Assembly: GCA_025210455.1 (NCBI GenBank)
Contig: JAOARQ010000013.1
Span: forward strand, 1-64,000
From: Pelagimonas sp.
Lineage (GTDB): Bacteria; Pseudomonadota; Alphaproteobacteria; Rhodobacterales; Rhodobacteraceae
Direction of reading: 5' to 3'
Length of the DNA stretch: 64,000 nucleotides
Of this stretch, positions 1 to 7,975 are shown in pieces (positions within the stretch are counted from its first letter, which is position 1; each line of letters opens with the position of its first letter). Below the pieces are notes generated by a model. It saw only the letters and a list, made by a program, of their open reading frames with translations, was not told the origin of the DNA and did not search any database. The position numbers and the translations under genes were made by a program.

Positions 1-10
1 CAGTTTGTGT

Positions 11-138
11 TTTGCGCCCTGTGGGGGTGGCGCAGGTTCTGAACTCGGTAGCCTGTAACAGTCAGAAAGACGTCAGAGACGCCGCGCAAGCGGTCTATGT
101 AACTGGCGCAAAAGCGCCTTTTTATCAAGGACGTATAC
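11..138 (+). promoter_or_regulatory. Conserved 5' leader of flagellin gene 1
   Basis: This stretch is similar along most of its length to the leader of the second flagellin gene (about 1631-1760): shared blocks are the GCGCC-rich start, GTCAGAAAGACG, and the end ATCAAGGACGTATA before the ATG. A hairpin GGCGC-AAAA-GCGCC (105-118) followed by five T residues (119-123) sits just upstream of the ribosome binding site AAGGAC (127-132). Conservation outside the coding sequence suggests mRNA-level control. FlbT, encoded downstream, is known in Caulobacter to act on the flagellin mRNA leader; that it acts here is inference. Confidence 0.6.
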
Positions 139-1443
139 ATGTCTAGTATCCTGACGAACAACGGCGCAATGGTGGCGCTGCAGACCCTGAAATCCATCAA
201 CGCTGGCATGGCCCAAACCCAAAGCGAGATTTCGACCGGCAAATCGGTTGCAAACGCCAAAGACAATTCGGCGGTTTGGGCAATCTCAAAAGTCATGGAA
301 GCTGACGTCAAAGGCTTCAAAGGCATCACAGACAGTCTGAACCTGGGCTCATCGACGGTCGCGGTGGCGCGTCAGGCTGCCGAAACCGTGACCGACCTGC
401 TGACCGACATCAAAGGCAAGATCGTCGCCGCGCAGGAAGAAAACGTTGACCGCGACAAAATCCAGACTGATATCAACGCCTTGCGCGATCAGATTGGTGC
501 GGTTGTCGGGGCTGCGCAGTTCAATGGTCTGAACCTGCTGCAGAACACAGACACAACTGCCGGGACAGGCACAATCAACGTTCTCGCATCCTTGGATCGT
601 TCAGACAGTGGCGTAAGCGCTTCAGATATTACCGTCAAGAAGCAAGACCTTGGCACTCAGCAACAGACTATTGCTGCTTCTGGAGGTACATTCACTGCTG
701 CCGCTGCGACCGCGGTAACTATCAACAACGCCAGCTCATCTGGGTCGTTTGATCTTAGCAGCGTCACCATTACAGCGGGGACAGCATATTCTGTCACATG
801 GGATGGTACGGACGCAGACTCAAACTCTTTCGCACCTGCGACTTACACCAATGCAACCACCGCTGGTACAACTCGGGCTGAAGCTGCTGCATCCATCTCA
901 TATGTTGCCAGAGATGGCGATACCGCAGCAGACGTGGCAAAAGCACTGGCTACTGCGTACTCGAAACACGCAACGGACAATAGTTTGGACACTGATGTAC
1001 TCAACATCACGAATGTGAATGGCGCGCTCACAGTCTCCAAATCGAATACTTATGCTGACGCCGCAGACCAAATTAACGTGCGTTTTTCAAGCACGGCCGC
1101 ACCAGGCAATGTGATTGGTGGGGGCCTTGCTGACCTGGCTAACATCAATGTTTCAACTCAGTCAGGCGTTGATGATGCGCTCACCAACATTGAGGGTCTG
1201 ATCCAGACAGCAATCGATTCCGCTGCATCCTTTGGCTCTGTACAAGGACGTATCGAAACACAGGCGAAATTCGTTACAGGCCTGACCGATGCATTGAAAT
1301 CTGGCATCGGTACGCTGGTGGATGCGGATATGGAAGAAACTTCAGCGCGCCTACAAGCACTGCAAGTCCAACAGCAGCTGGGTGTACAGGCTCTGTCGAT
1401 CGCGAACCAGGCTCCTCAGTCGCTCTTGTCGCTGTTCCGATAA
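139..1443 (+). CDS. fliC: Flagellin (first of two tandem copies)
   Basis: Structural subunit of the flagellar filament, exported through the flagellar type III apparatus and polymerised outside the cell. The 434-residue product has the conserved flagellin N-terminal helical region (SSILTNNGAMVALQTLKSIN, then SEISTGK) and C-terminal region ending in ALSIANQAPQSLLSLFR, with a Thr/Ser/Ala-rich variable domain between (about residues 170-310). There is no signal peptide, as expected for flagellin. The ATG is preceded by AAGGAC. The gene ends before a strong terminator and is followed by a close paralog. Family assignment is certain; fliC versus flaA naming is a matter of convention. Confidence 0.97.
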   Translation: MSSILTNNGAMVALQTLKSINAGMAQTQSEISTGKSVANAKDNSAVWAISKVMEADVKGFKGITDSLNLGSSTVAVARQAAETVTDLLTDIKGKIVAAQEENVDRDKIQTDINALRDQIGAVVGAAQFNGLNLLQNTDTTAGTGTINVLASLDRSDSGVSASDITVKKQDLGTQQQTIAASGGTFTAAAATAVTINNASSSGSFDLSSVTITAGTAYSVTWDGTDADSNSFAPATYTNATTAGTTRAEAAASISYVARDGDTAADVAKALATAYSKHATDNSLDTDVLNITNVNGALTVSKSNTYADAADQINVRFSSTAAPGNVIGGGLADLANINVSTQSGVDDALTNIEGLIQTAIDSAASFGSVQGRIETQAKFVTGLTDALKSGIGTLVDADMEETSARLQALQVQQQLGVQALSIANQAPQSLLSLFR

Positions 1444-1466
1444 AACACTTTTGACCTCAAACTTTG

Positions 1467-1497
1467 AACACCCGCCATATTGGCGGGTGTTTTCTTT
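1467..1497 (+). terminator. Rho-independent terminator of flagellin gene 1
   Basis: An 11-bp perfect stem AACACCCGCCA / TGGCGGGTGTT with loop TAT is followed by TTTCTTT. It lies 24 bases after the flagellin stop. The rest of the gap up to the second leader (about 1498-1630) is AT-rich and shows no ORF or recognisable site; the promoter of the second flagellin gene presumably lies there. Confidence 0.9.
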
Positions 1498-1630
1498 ATT
1501 AATACAGTCACTTAAACCCGATACATTGCTCTTCGAAGATAACTAAAATCGAAAGTAATTCCTTCCACAATTTCTCAAAATACAACGAAATTACAGATCG
1601 TCTTTAGCGCAACATTAGTAAGTCAAGTGC

Positions 1631-1760
1631 AATTTGTCCTTGCGCCCCCAAAGGGTGGCACAGGTCCTGAAGCAAAACCTGTATCCGTCAGAAAGACGCC
1701 AGAGATGCCTTCATGGCAAAGTTAACCGGCGCAAAGCGCCTCGATATCAAGGACGTATAA
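1631..1760 (+). promoter_or_regulatory. Conserved 5' leader of flagellin gene 2
   Basis: Counterpart of the leader at 11-138. It keeps the GTC-AGAAAGACG block, the hairpin GGCGC-AAA-GCGCC (1728-1740) and the AAGGACGTATA segment before the ATG. Unlike copy 1, the hairpin is followed by TCGATATC, not by a T run, so it does not resemble an intrinsic terminator. The hairpin is close enough to the ribosome binding site to affect initiation. Confidence 0.6.
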
Positions 1761-3068
1761 ATGTCTAGCATCCTGACGAACAACGGCGCAATGGTTGCGC
1801 TGCAAACCCTGAAATCTATCAACACCAACCTTGCAAAAACCCAAAGTGAGATTTCAACAGGTAAAACTGTAGCAAGCGCCAAAGACAACTCGGCAGTTTG
1901 GGCAATTTCGAAAGTCATGGAAGCTGACGTCAAAGGCTTCAAGGGAATCTCAGACAGCTTAAACCTAGGATCTTCAACCGTTGCAGTTGCGCGTCAAGCA
2001 GCGGAAACAGTAACCGATTTGCTGACTGATATCAAAGGCAAAATCGTCGCTGCACAAGAAGAGAACGTTGATCGTGCAAAGATCCAAACTGATATCGATG
2101 CTTTGCGCGATCAAATCAACGCTGTCGTTGGTGCAGCCCAATTCAATGGGTTAAACCTTCTCAAAAATTCTGACACCACTGCCGGCTCTGGCACGGTAAA
2201 CATTCTATCGTCCCTTGACCGTTCTGGTACGGGTGTAGCAGCTTCTGACATTACCGTAAGAAAGCAAGACCTGGGCACGCAACAAGAATCTATTGACACG
2301 TCAGGTGGTGCAACATTCACTGCTACCGCAGCAACCGCACTGACCATCAATAACGCCAATGGCTCGGATGCGTTTGATCTTAGCAGCTTGACGATTACCG
2401 CTGGCACCGCCTACGCACTGAACTGGGTTGGGACCGACGCGGACTCCAATTCCTTTACACCCGCAACATATACCAATGCGACAGCAGGTGGTACTCTGAT
2501 TGCGGAAGCAGCCGCTTCCGTCACCTATGTTGCACGTGACGGCGATACCGCGGCCGACATCGCCAAAGGTCTGGCAGCTGCTTACGCGGACTTTGCCGCG
2601 GACAACAGTCTGGATACCGATGTACTCAATATTACCGCAACTAACGGCGCGCTCACAGCATCAAAATCAAATACTTACACTGATGCTGCGGACCAAATCG
2701 TAGTGCGCTTTTCTAGTATTGCCTCAACCGCTAACGTGATCGGTGGCGGGCTGGCTGAGCTTGCAAACATTGACGTGACCACCCAGTCAAGCGTTGATCA
2801 AGCGCTCACCAACATTGAAGGTTTGATCCAAACTGCAATCGACTCAGCCGCTGCGTTCGGTTCGGCTCAGGGCCGCATTGATACACAGTCCAAGTTTGTT
2901 TCTGGCCTTACAGACGCACTGAAATCCGGGATCGGCACCTTGGTTGATGCAGATATGGAAGAAGCGTCCGCGCGTCTTCAAGCGCTGCAAGTTCAGCAGC
3001 AATTGGGTGTACAGGCGCTGTCGATCGCCAACCAGGCACCACAGTCGCTCTTGTCGCTGTTCCAATAA
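1761..3068 (+). CDS. fliC: Flagellin (second tandem copy)
   Basis: Filament subunit, 435 residues, nearly collinear with the first flagellin: the terminal polymerisation regions are almost identical, while the central domain (about residues 140-320) has many substitutions. Codon choice differs in many synonymous positions and the DNA is more AT-rich than copy 1, so this is not a very recent duplication of DNA, although the protein ends are held constant. The ribosome binding site AAGGACG matches copy 1. A terminator follows immediately, then flaF and flbT. Confidence 0.97.
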   Translation: MSSILTNNGAMVALQTLKSINTNLAKTQSEISTGKTVASAKDNSAVWAISKVMEADVKGFKGISDSLNLGSSTVAVARQAAETVTDLLTDIKGKIVAAQEENVDRAKIQTDIDALRDQINAVVGAAQFNGLNLLKNSDTTAGSGTVNILSSLDRSGTGVAASDITVRKQDLGTQQESIDTSGGATFTATAATALTINNANGSDAFDLSSLTITAGTAYALNWVGTDADSNSFTPATYTNATAGGTLIAEAAASVTYVARDGDTAADIAKGLAAAYADFAADNSLDTDVLNITATNGALTASKSNTYTDAADQIVVRFSSIASTANVIGGGLAELANIDVTTQSSVDQALTNIEGLIQTAIDSAAAFGSAQGRIDTQSKFVSGLTDALKSGIGTLVDADMEEASARLQALQVQQQLGVQALSIANQAPQSLLSLFQ

Positions 3069-3075
3069 GCTGACC

Positions 3076-3105
3076 GGGAAGTCGGTCCCCCGGCTTCCCA
3101 TTTTT
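3076..3105 (+). terminator. Rho-independent terminator of flagellin gene 2
   Basis: Stem GGGAAGTCGG / CCGGCTTCCC (one G-T wobble), loop TCCC, followed by ATTTTT. It starts 7 bases after the flagellin stop codon and precedes flaF. Confidence 0.85.
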
Positions 3106-3141
3106 ACCGTGAATGACCAATCATAACCAGAAGGTTCTGTA

Positions 3142-3519
3142 GTGAACGCCCAGTCTCTTGCCAAACGCGCATATGCTCAAACTGCTCGATCCACACGCAC
3201 ACCTCGTGGAATAGAATATGAGCTTATCGCACGTATCACCCATCGTATTAAATCTGCAGCAGAAGAGGGTACCTTCGCTTATCCAAAGTTGGTGGAAGCC
3301 CTTTCAGACAACCAAAAACTTTGGACAACTCTTGCTATTGATGTGGCAGACAAAGACAACGCTCTTCCCCAAGAACTAAGGGCTCAAATTTTCTATCTTG
3401 CCGAATTCGTACAACATCAAACCGCAAAGGTTCTGAACAAACAGGGCCGAATTACTCCTCTTCTGGAGATTAATGCCGCGATACTTAAAGGCCTAAGCAG
3501 CCGGAGGGCACAAACATGA
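3142..3519 (+). CDS. flaF: Flagellar biosynthesis regulator FlaF
   Basis: FlaF is a small cytoplasmic protein of alphaproteobacteria needed for flagellin synthesis or secretion, acting opposite to FlbT. The 125-residue product has the family pattern (AYAQTARSTRTPRGIEYELIARITHRI near the N terminus, then NQKLWTTLAIDVADKDNALP and LPQELRAQIFYLAEFV). The start is GTG with AGAAGG about 7 bases upstream. The stop overlaps the ATG of flbT by four bases (ATGA), implying translational coupling. Position directly after the flagellins is typical. Confidence 0.93.
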   Translation: MNAQSLAKRAYAQTARSTRTPRGIEYELIARITHRIKSAAEEGTFAYPKLVEALSDNQKLWTTLAIDVADKDNALPQELRAQIFYLAEFVQHQTAKVLNKQGRITPLLEINAAILKGLSSRRAQT

Positions 3520-3917
3520 GTGGACTAGTTTTAAAACTGGGCCCAAGGGAGCGCGTTTTGATCAATGGGGCTGTTATCGAAAATGGGGATCGTCGAAGCA
3601 GGCTATCAATTGTAACGCCAAATGCCAATGTCTTGCGTCTTAGGGATGCTATTCACCCAGATGAAGCCAAAACCCCTGTCCGCCGCTTGTGCTACTCTGC
3701 TCAACTCATCTTAACTGGTGATGCAGATGCAACGGAATCTAGACAATCTCTTCTCCCCAGAATCGAAGAACTCAGTCACATTCTAGTTGATCCTGATAGC
3801 AGGCGCCTGCTTACACAAGCTACCGAAGCCCTGCTTGGTGATCAATACTATCAATGCCTCAAGGCTTTGCGAGCCTTGATCCCACGTGAGGACCGGCTCT
3901 TAGCCGCGAAAAACTGA
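3516..3917 (+). CDS. flbT: Flagellin mRNA regulator FlbT
   Basis: FlbT is a post-transcriptional repressor of flagellin synthesis in alphaproteobacteria; in Caulobacter it associates with the flagellin mRNA leader and promotes its decay. The 133-residue product carries the family N-terminus (LVLKLGPRERVLINGAVIENGDRRSRLSI) and the YYQCLKALRALIPRE segment near the C-terminus. It overlaps flaF by ATGA and the next gene by one base (TGATG). Its likely targets, the two conserved flagellin leaders, are 2-3.5 kb upstream. Confidence 0.93.
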   Translation: MSGLVLKLGPRERVLINGAVIENGDRRSRLSIVTPNANVLRLRDAIHPDEAKTPVRRLCYSAQLILTGDADATESRQSLLPRIEELSHILVDPDSRRLLTQATEALLGDQYYQCLKALRALIPREDRLLAAKN

Positions 3918-5122
3918 TGAGTTTTCAACCAACAATCGTTGGCTCGGGTTTGATTGGCTGGCAGTTCCTGCAAGCCACAAAGAACCAGCAAGTCGATGCT
4001 TTCAATAAATCTACGCTACTCAATCGAGATGTGGAATACTTCCGAGATAACATCGGTTCCGTGAAATCGGCCGAGGAGCTTGTGAACAATCGGCGCTTGC
4101 TTAGCGTAGCCCTGTCCGCTTTTGGGTTAGAAGATCAAATTGATAGCAAATTCCTTCTCAAGAGAGTGATCGAAGAAGGAACAGGAGATGATGGATTAGC
4201 TCGCAAACTGTCCGACGGGCGGTATATGGCACTCGCGGGCGCATTTTCTTTTGAGCCAGTGCTTGACGCTAAAACTTCGGATTCCAATTTCGTTTCTAGT
4301 ATCTTGGAAAAATATGAAACGAATGTCCTCGCAAAGATGGAACGAGGTTTATCTGACACAGGAGATAGCAATACTAGCTATGGGAACTCGGTGCGGGAGC
4401 AAGTCAAGCTTAGCATAGCCAGGGAAGGCGAAGCTTTTAAACAGGGAATCGGTGCTGTAAAGTCAGCAGAAGATCTGATCAAAGCGCCGCGCTTTCTTCT
4501 TGTCGCTCTCACTGCCTTCGGATTAGAGGAAAAAGTGGGTCAAAAGTCTTTGCTGAAGTCCGTTCTAGAGCAAGGCGGGAAAGATCCCAGCGCACTTGCG
4601 AATATATTGGGGGATTCGAGATATGAAGAACTAGCCTCGGCCTTTGAGTTTGATCGCAAACCGGTTTCACCGATGGCTGCCCCGGGTTTTGCAGACAACA
4701 TACTTTCGGACTTCAGGACGCACGAGTTCGAAGTTGCTGTTGGGAATGTAGATGAAAATCTACGCTTTGCTCTTAACTTTGAACGTGCAATCCCACAGTT
4801 GGCCAAAAATGAGTCCAGCGACAATACCAAGTGGTATCAAGTCCTTGGCACGACGTCCTTGCGCAAAGTTTTCCAATCAGCCCTGGGACTCCCCAGTGGT
4901 TTCAGCCAAATCGATCTGGATAAGCAGCTGGAAGTCATAAAAGAAAAAGTTGATACTCGGTTCGGAATAAAAAACTTTTCTGACCTTACTGACCCTGACA
5001 TAGGTGCCCGTATAATCGAGTCTTTTTTATTGCAGTCGCAAGTGCAATCAACTCTGAGCACTGGCGCGCAGCAAACAGCTTTGACAATGCTGCAGGCTAT
5101 ACCTCGGAGATCTCTGTTCTAG
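3917..5122 (+). CDS. DUF1217 flagellar-cluster protein with internal repeat
   Basis: The 401-residue product matches DUF1217, a family of unknown biochemical function found in alphaproteobacterial flagellar clusters. It contains two copies of a roughly 70-residue unit: about residues 45-113 (SVKSAEELV...LLSVALSAFGLE...LARKLSDGRY) and 177-246 (AVKSAEDLI...LLVALTAFGLE...LANILGDSRY), with a more diverged third segment near 300-385. No signal peptide or membrane segment is visible. Translation is coupled to flbT (TGATG). A filament- or rod-related role, by export like flagellin, is possible but unproven. Confidence 0.8.
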   Translation: MSFQPTIVGSGLIGWQFLQATKNQQVDAFNKSTLLNRDVEYFRDNIGSVKSAEELVNNRRLLSVALSAFGLEDQIDSKFLLKRVIEEGTGDDGLARKLSDGRYMALAGAFSFEPVLDAKTSDSNFVSSILEKYETNVLAKMERGLSDTGDSNTSYGNSVREQVKLSIAREGEAFKQGIGAVKSAEDLIKAPRFLLVALTAFGLEEKVGQKSLLKSVLEQGGKDPSALANILGDSRYEELASAFEFDRKPVSPMAAPGFADNILSDFRTHEFEVAVGNVDENLRFALNFERAIPQLAKNESSDNTKWYQVLGTTSLRKVFQSALGLPSGFSQIDLDKQLEVIKEKVDTRFGIKNFSDLTDPDIGARIIESFLLQSQVQSTLSTGAQQTALTMLQAIPRRSLF

Positions 5123-5127
5123 ATTTC

Positions 5128-5147
5128 GCCCGTCATCCTTGACGGGC
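5128..5147. terminator. Hairpin between convergent DUF1217 gene and fliI
   Basis: Perfect 8-bp stem GCCCGTCA / TGACGGGC with loop TCCT, placed where the two convergent genes meet; it overlaps the fliI stop codon. There is no T run on either side, so it may only protect 3' ends or work with Rho. Confidence 0.5.
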
Positions 5148-6497
5148 AACTGCTGTTCCAGATTGCCTCATTGGTGTTGCGGCATTTGCTCGACGCAATA
5201 TAAGTTCTAACTTCTGAAAAGCTTGATCTGGGCCCCCGGGTGATGGGAGTGCCAAAAAGGCATCCAGTTCATCCCACACGCGGATTGCTTGATCCAATGT
5301 TGGATCCTCCCCTTCACGATACAACCCTGCGCGAACCATGGTTTCAGATTGTGCATATGACCCAAGGAGTTGGCGCACTCTGGAAATTGAAATGTTTTGT
5401 TCATCGGTGGCTGCCTCGGGAAGAGAGCGCGAAACGGACCGCAGCAGATCGATAGCGGGAAAGCGACCGCGTTCCGCGATTTTCCGGTCCATAACAACGT
5501 GACCGTCAAGAACACCCCGAAGAATGTCTGCAACAGGCTCATCCATATCTGAACCCGCCACGAGCACACTGAAAACGGCGGTTATATTTCCATTCCCACC
5601 CAGACCAGGCCCGGCACGTTCCGCAAGCCGCATAATCTGATGCGCAACGGATGGCGGATGCCCTCTAAGAGCTGGAAGTTCACCAGAGGCAATTGCAACC
5701 TCTCGATGGGCCTCAGCAAAGCGGGTAATAGAATCAGCAAGATATAGAACATGCTTGCCTTGATCACGGAAGTATTCTGCAATCGTCATCGCAGCGAGCG
5801 GGCATCGCCGCCGTTCCAAAGGGGATCTATCGGACGTCGCCGCGACAACAATACTTCGCGCCATCCCCTCTGGGCCAAGAACTGAACTCACAAAATCTAG
5901 CACTTCTCGCCCGCGCTCGCCAACAAGAGCAAGAACAACAACATCTGCTTCCATTCCTTGTGCTAAACTTGCCAAAAGCCGCGATTTTCCGACACCAGAG
6001 CCAGCAAACAGCCCCACGCGTTGCCCTTCAACGATCGGGAGAAGGGTATCGAAGACAGACATTCCTGTAGCCAATCTTTTTCCCAATCTCCCCCTGGCAG
6101 CTGCCGGGGGTGGGCTTGATCGGAATGGGCGCGGGTTTTCTCCGTTATAAAGTGGAAGCCCATCCAAAGGGCGACCGTAAGCATCAATGATTCGTCCTAT
6201 CCATCCATCCCCTGGGGCCAAGGTCGGCGCACCCATCAATGCCACCCGATCTCCTTTCGAAACGCCATCAGCAGCTTCATCAGGGAGCATCGCAACAAAT
6301 TCATCTCGAATTATAAGTACTTCGCCTTCCAGGATTTCATCAGGCCGAAAAAGTCGTAACCTATCGCCAATACAGGCATTTTCAGACAATCCCCGTACCC
6401 AGATGGCTGTTCCATCGACTGAATGTACCCGCCCCACCGCACGAACGGGCTGCATTTGTGCGATTTTGCTGCGTAGGCCTGCGATTTCATTTTCCAT
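5133..6497 (-). CDS. fliI: Flagellum-specific ATPase FliI
   Basis: Peripheral cytoplasmic ATPase of the flagellar export apparatus, related to F1 beta, which helps deliver substrates to the FlhA/FlhB gate. The 454 residues contain an N-terminal beta domain, Walker A GSGVGKS at about 166-172, the GERGREV segment, and ADSITRFAEAHREVA, all diagnostic. It stands alone on the minus strand between two plus-strand flagellar operons and diverges from flgB. The start codon is ATG at 6497. Confidence 0.97.
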   Translation of the reverse strand: MENEIAGLRSKIAQMQPVRAVGRVHSVDGTAIWVRGLSENACIGDRLRLFRPDEILEGEVLIIRDEFVAMLPDEAADGVSKGDRVALMGAPTLAPGDGWIGRIIDAYGRPLDGLPLYNGENPRPFRSSPPPAAARGRLGKRLATGMSVFDTLLPIVEGQRVGLFAGSGVGKSRLLASLAQGMEADVVVLALVGERGREVLDFVSSVLGPEGMARSIVVAATSDRSPLERRRCPLAAMTIAEYFRDQGKHVLYLADSITRFAEAHREVAIASGELPALRGHPPSVAHQIMRLAERAGPGLGGNGNITAVFSVLVAGSDMDEPVADILRGVLDGHVVMDRKIAERGRFPAIDLLRSVSRSLPEAATDEQNISISRVRQLLGSYAQSETMVRAGLYREGEDPTLDQAIRVWDELDAFLALPSPGGPDQAFQKLELILRRANAATPMRQSGTAVARQG

Positions 6498-6582
6498 CGA
6501 ACGCTCCGTTGAAGTTCCGCAAACCGTTTCTAAAGGAATCAGGGTTAAGCCTTAATTGAAGCAAATCGAGGGAGAAGCCCCG

Positions 6583-6957
6583 ATGTTCCAGAACCTGGAC
6601 ATATTCAAAACGGCGATTTCAATGGCACGTCATGCGGGAACGCAGCAGGCGTTCAGTGCGCAAAACGTCGCCAATGCAGATACACCTGGCTACCGCGCCA
6701 AGGAATTGCCGGAATTTCACACGACGCTACGCAATGCTCTCAAAGGTCAGCGCGCGACAAGGTCGCAACACCTGAATGGCACAGTTGGTCGTGAGATTGA
6801 GTTTACCGAAAGACAGAATGCGACTGATCCCAATGGAAATACCGTTTCTCTGGAAGAGGAAATGGTCACCGCAGTGAACTCGAAACGGCAACATGACCGT
6901 GCTCTGGCCATCTATCGCAGCAATCTCAACATCATTCGCACCAGTCTTGGTCGTTAA
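6583..6957 (+). CDS. flgB: Flagellar basal-body rod protein FlgB
   Basis: Proximal rod component, exported to the periplasm by the flagellar apparatus. I chose the ATG at 6583, which gives 124 residues starting MFQNLDIFKTAISMARHAGTQ and has GAGGGAGAA upstream; an in-frame TTG at 6556 lacks such support. The rod motif QNVANADTPGYRAKEL is near residue 30 and the C-terminal helix region (AVNSKRQHDRALAIYRSNL) is intact. First gene of a nine-gene rightward operon through fliL. Confidence 0.95.
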   Translation: MFQNLDIFKTAISMARHAGTQQAFSAQNVANADTPGYRAKELPEFHTTLRNALKGQRATRSQHLNGTVGREIEFTERQNATDPNGNTVSLEEEMVTAVNSKRQHDRALAIYRSNLNIIRTSLGR

Positions 6958-6972
6958 ACTAGGAGGCCCACA

Positions 6973-7365
6973 ATGAGTGCCTTTTCAGAAGCCCTTTCAG
7001 TTACATCCAGCGGTTTGAAAGCGCAGGCAGAGCGTCTGCGTATCGTTTCCGAGAATATCGCAAACGTCGATACACCAGGTTACCGCCGAAAGGTAATGTC
7101 GTTTCAATTGGAACAATCTACCGAGGCTGACCTGGCGAAAGTGACAACCGGTGGCATTGATCTGGACAAGAAAGAGCTGAAAAAAATCTTTGATCCGGAG
7201 CATCCACTGGCAAATGCCGATGGTTTCTACGAAAGCACCAATGTCGACATGATCATTGAAATCGCCGACGCCAGAGAGGCGCAGCGATCCTACGAAGCCA
7301 ACCTGAAAATGTTCCAACAAACCCGCGATATGTCTTCGGGATTGATGGATCTGCTTCGACGCTAA
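6973..7365 (+). CDS. flgC: Flagellar basal-body rod protein FlgC
   Basis: Proximal rod subunit, 130 residues, the usual length. The N-terminal rod motif SENIANVDTPGYRRKVM (about residues 27-43) and the C-terminal DAREAQRSYEANLKMFQQT helix are those of FlgC. AGGAGG lies ahead of the ATG. It follows flgB by 15 bases and precedes fliE in the same operon. Confidence 0.96.
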   Translation: MSAFSEALSVTSSGLKAQAERLRIVSENIANVDTPGYRRKVMSFQLEQSTEADLAKVTTGGIDLDKKELKKIFDPEHPLANADGFYESTNVDMIIEIADAREAQRSYEANLKMFQQTRDMSSGLMDLLRR

Positions 7366-7400
7366 AATTTTAACTTTCAACCAAGTGACAGGAGACCAGA

Positions 7401-7700
7401 ATGGACGTCCGTTCGCTTTATGCCGCGCAGAAATACGCGGCGACCCGGCCAGCTATGGAGCCGGACCCAACCCAAACACAGGCTTTGGCTATCGAGCAGG
7501 AATTTGCGCGGGTCGCAAATGATCTGGCGAATCAACTGCGTAGCGCGGAAGAAACCGCACAGCAGTCGATGGCAGGCAATGCTGATCCACATATGCTGGT
7601 AGAGGCCCTTGCACAGTCTGAGCTGGCAGTCGAAACCGTCGTGGCCGTCAGAAACAAGGTTGTCGAAGCCTATCAGGAAATCCTGAGAATGCCTGTCTGA
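7401..7700 (+). CDS. fliE: Flagellar hook-basal body protein FliE
   Basis: Small adaptor (99 residues) joining the MS ring/export gate to the proximal rod. The C-terminal part (HMLVEALAQSELAVETVVAVRNKVVEAYQEILRMPV) is the conserved FliE signature; the N-terminal third is variable. It lies between flgC and fliQ, four bases before the fliQ ATG. Confidence 0.94.
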   Translation: MDVRSLYAAQKYAATRPAMEPDPTQTQALAIEQEFARVANDLANQLRSAEETAQQSMAGNADPHMLVEALAQSELAVETVVAVRNKVVEAYQEILRMPV

Positions 7701-7703
7701 CCC

Positions 7704-7973
7704 ATGCTGTCTGAAGCGATCTTTTTTGATACTTTGCGTCAGGGTTTGTGGATTGCCACAATCACATCGGTCCCGATTTTGACGGCTGCTCTTGTCGCAG
7801 GTGTCACCGTCGGGCTGTTTCAGGCTCTGACATCGATCCAAGAAATGACATTGACATTTGTGCCCAAGCTTTTGGCCATCGTCATCGTGTTCTGGATGTC
7901 GATGAGCTTCATGACGCGCACTTTGGTCGACTTCTTTCAAGGCCAAATCATCCCAACCATTATCGGAGGCTGA
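7704..7973 (+). CDS. fliQ: Flagellar export gate protein FliQ
   Basis: Inner-membrane component of the type III export gate (FliP-FliQ-FliR complex). The 89-residue protein has two hydrophobic segments (about 17-40 and 51-72) with the family pattern VAGVTVGLFQALTSIQEMTLTFVPKL between them. It is followed after two bases by flgF. fliR is encoded separately at 13.3-14 kb, and fliP is outside the window. Confidence 0.96.
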   Translation: MLSEAIFFDTLRQGLWIATITSVPILTAALVAGVTVGLFQALTSIQEMTLTFVPKLLAIVIVFWMSMSFMTRTLVDFFQGQIIPTIIGG

Positions 7974-7975
7974 CA

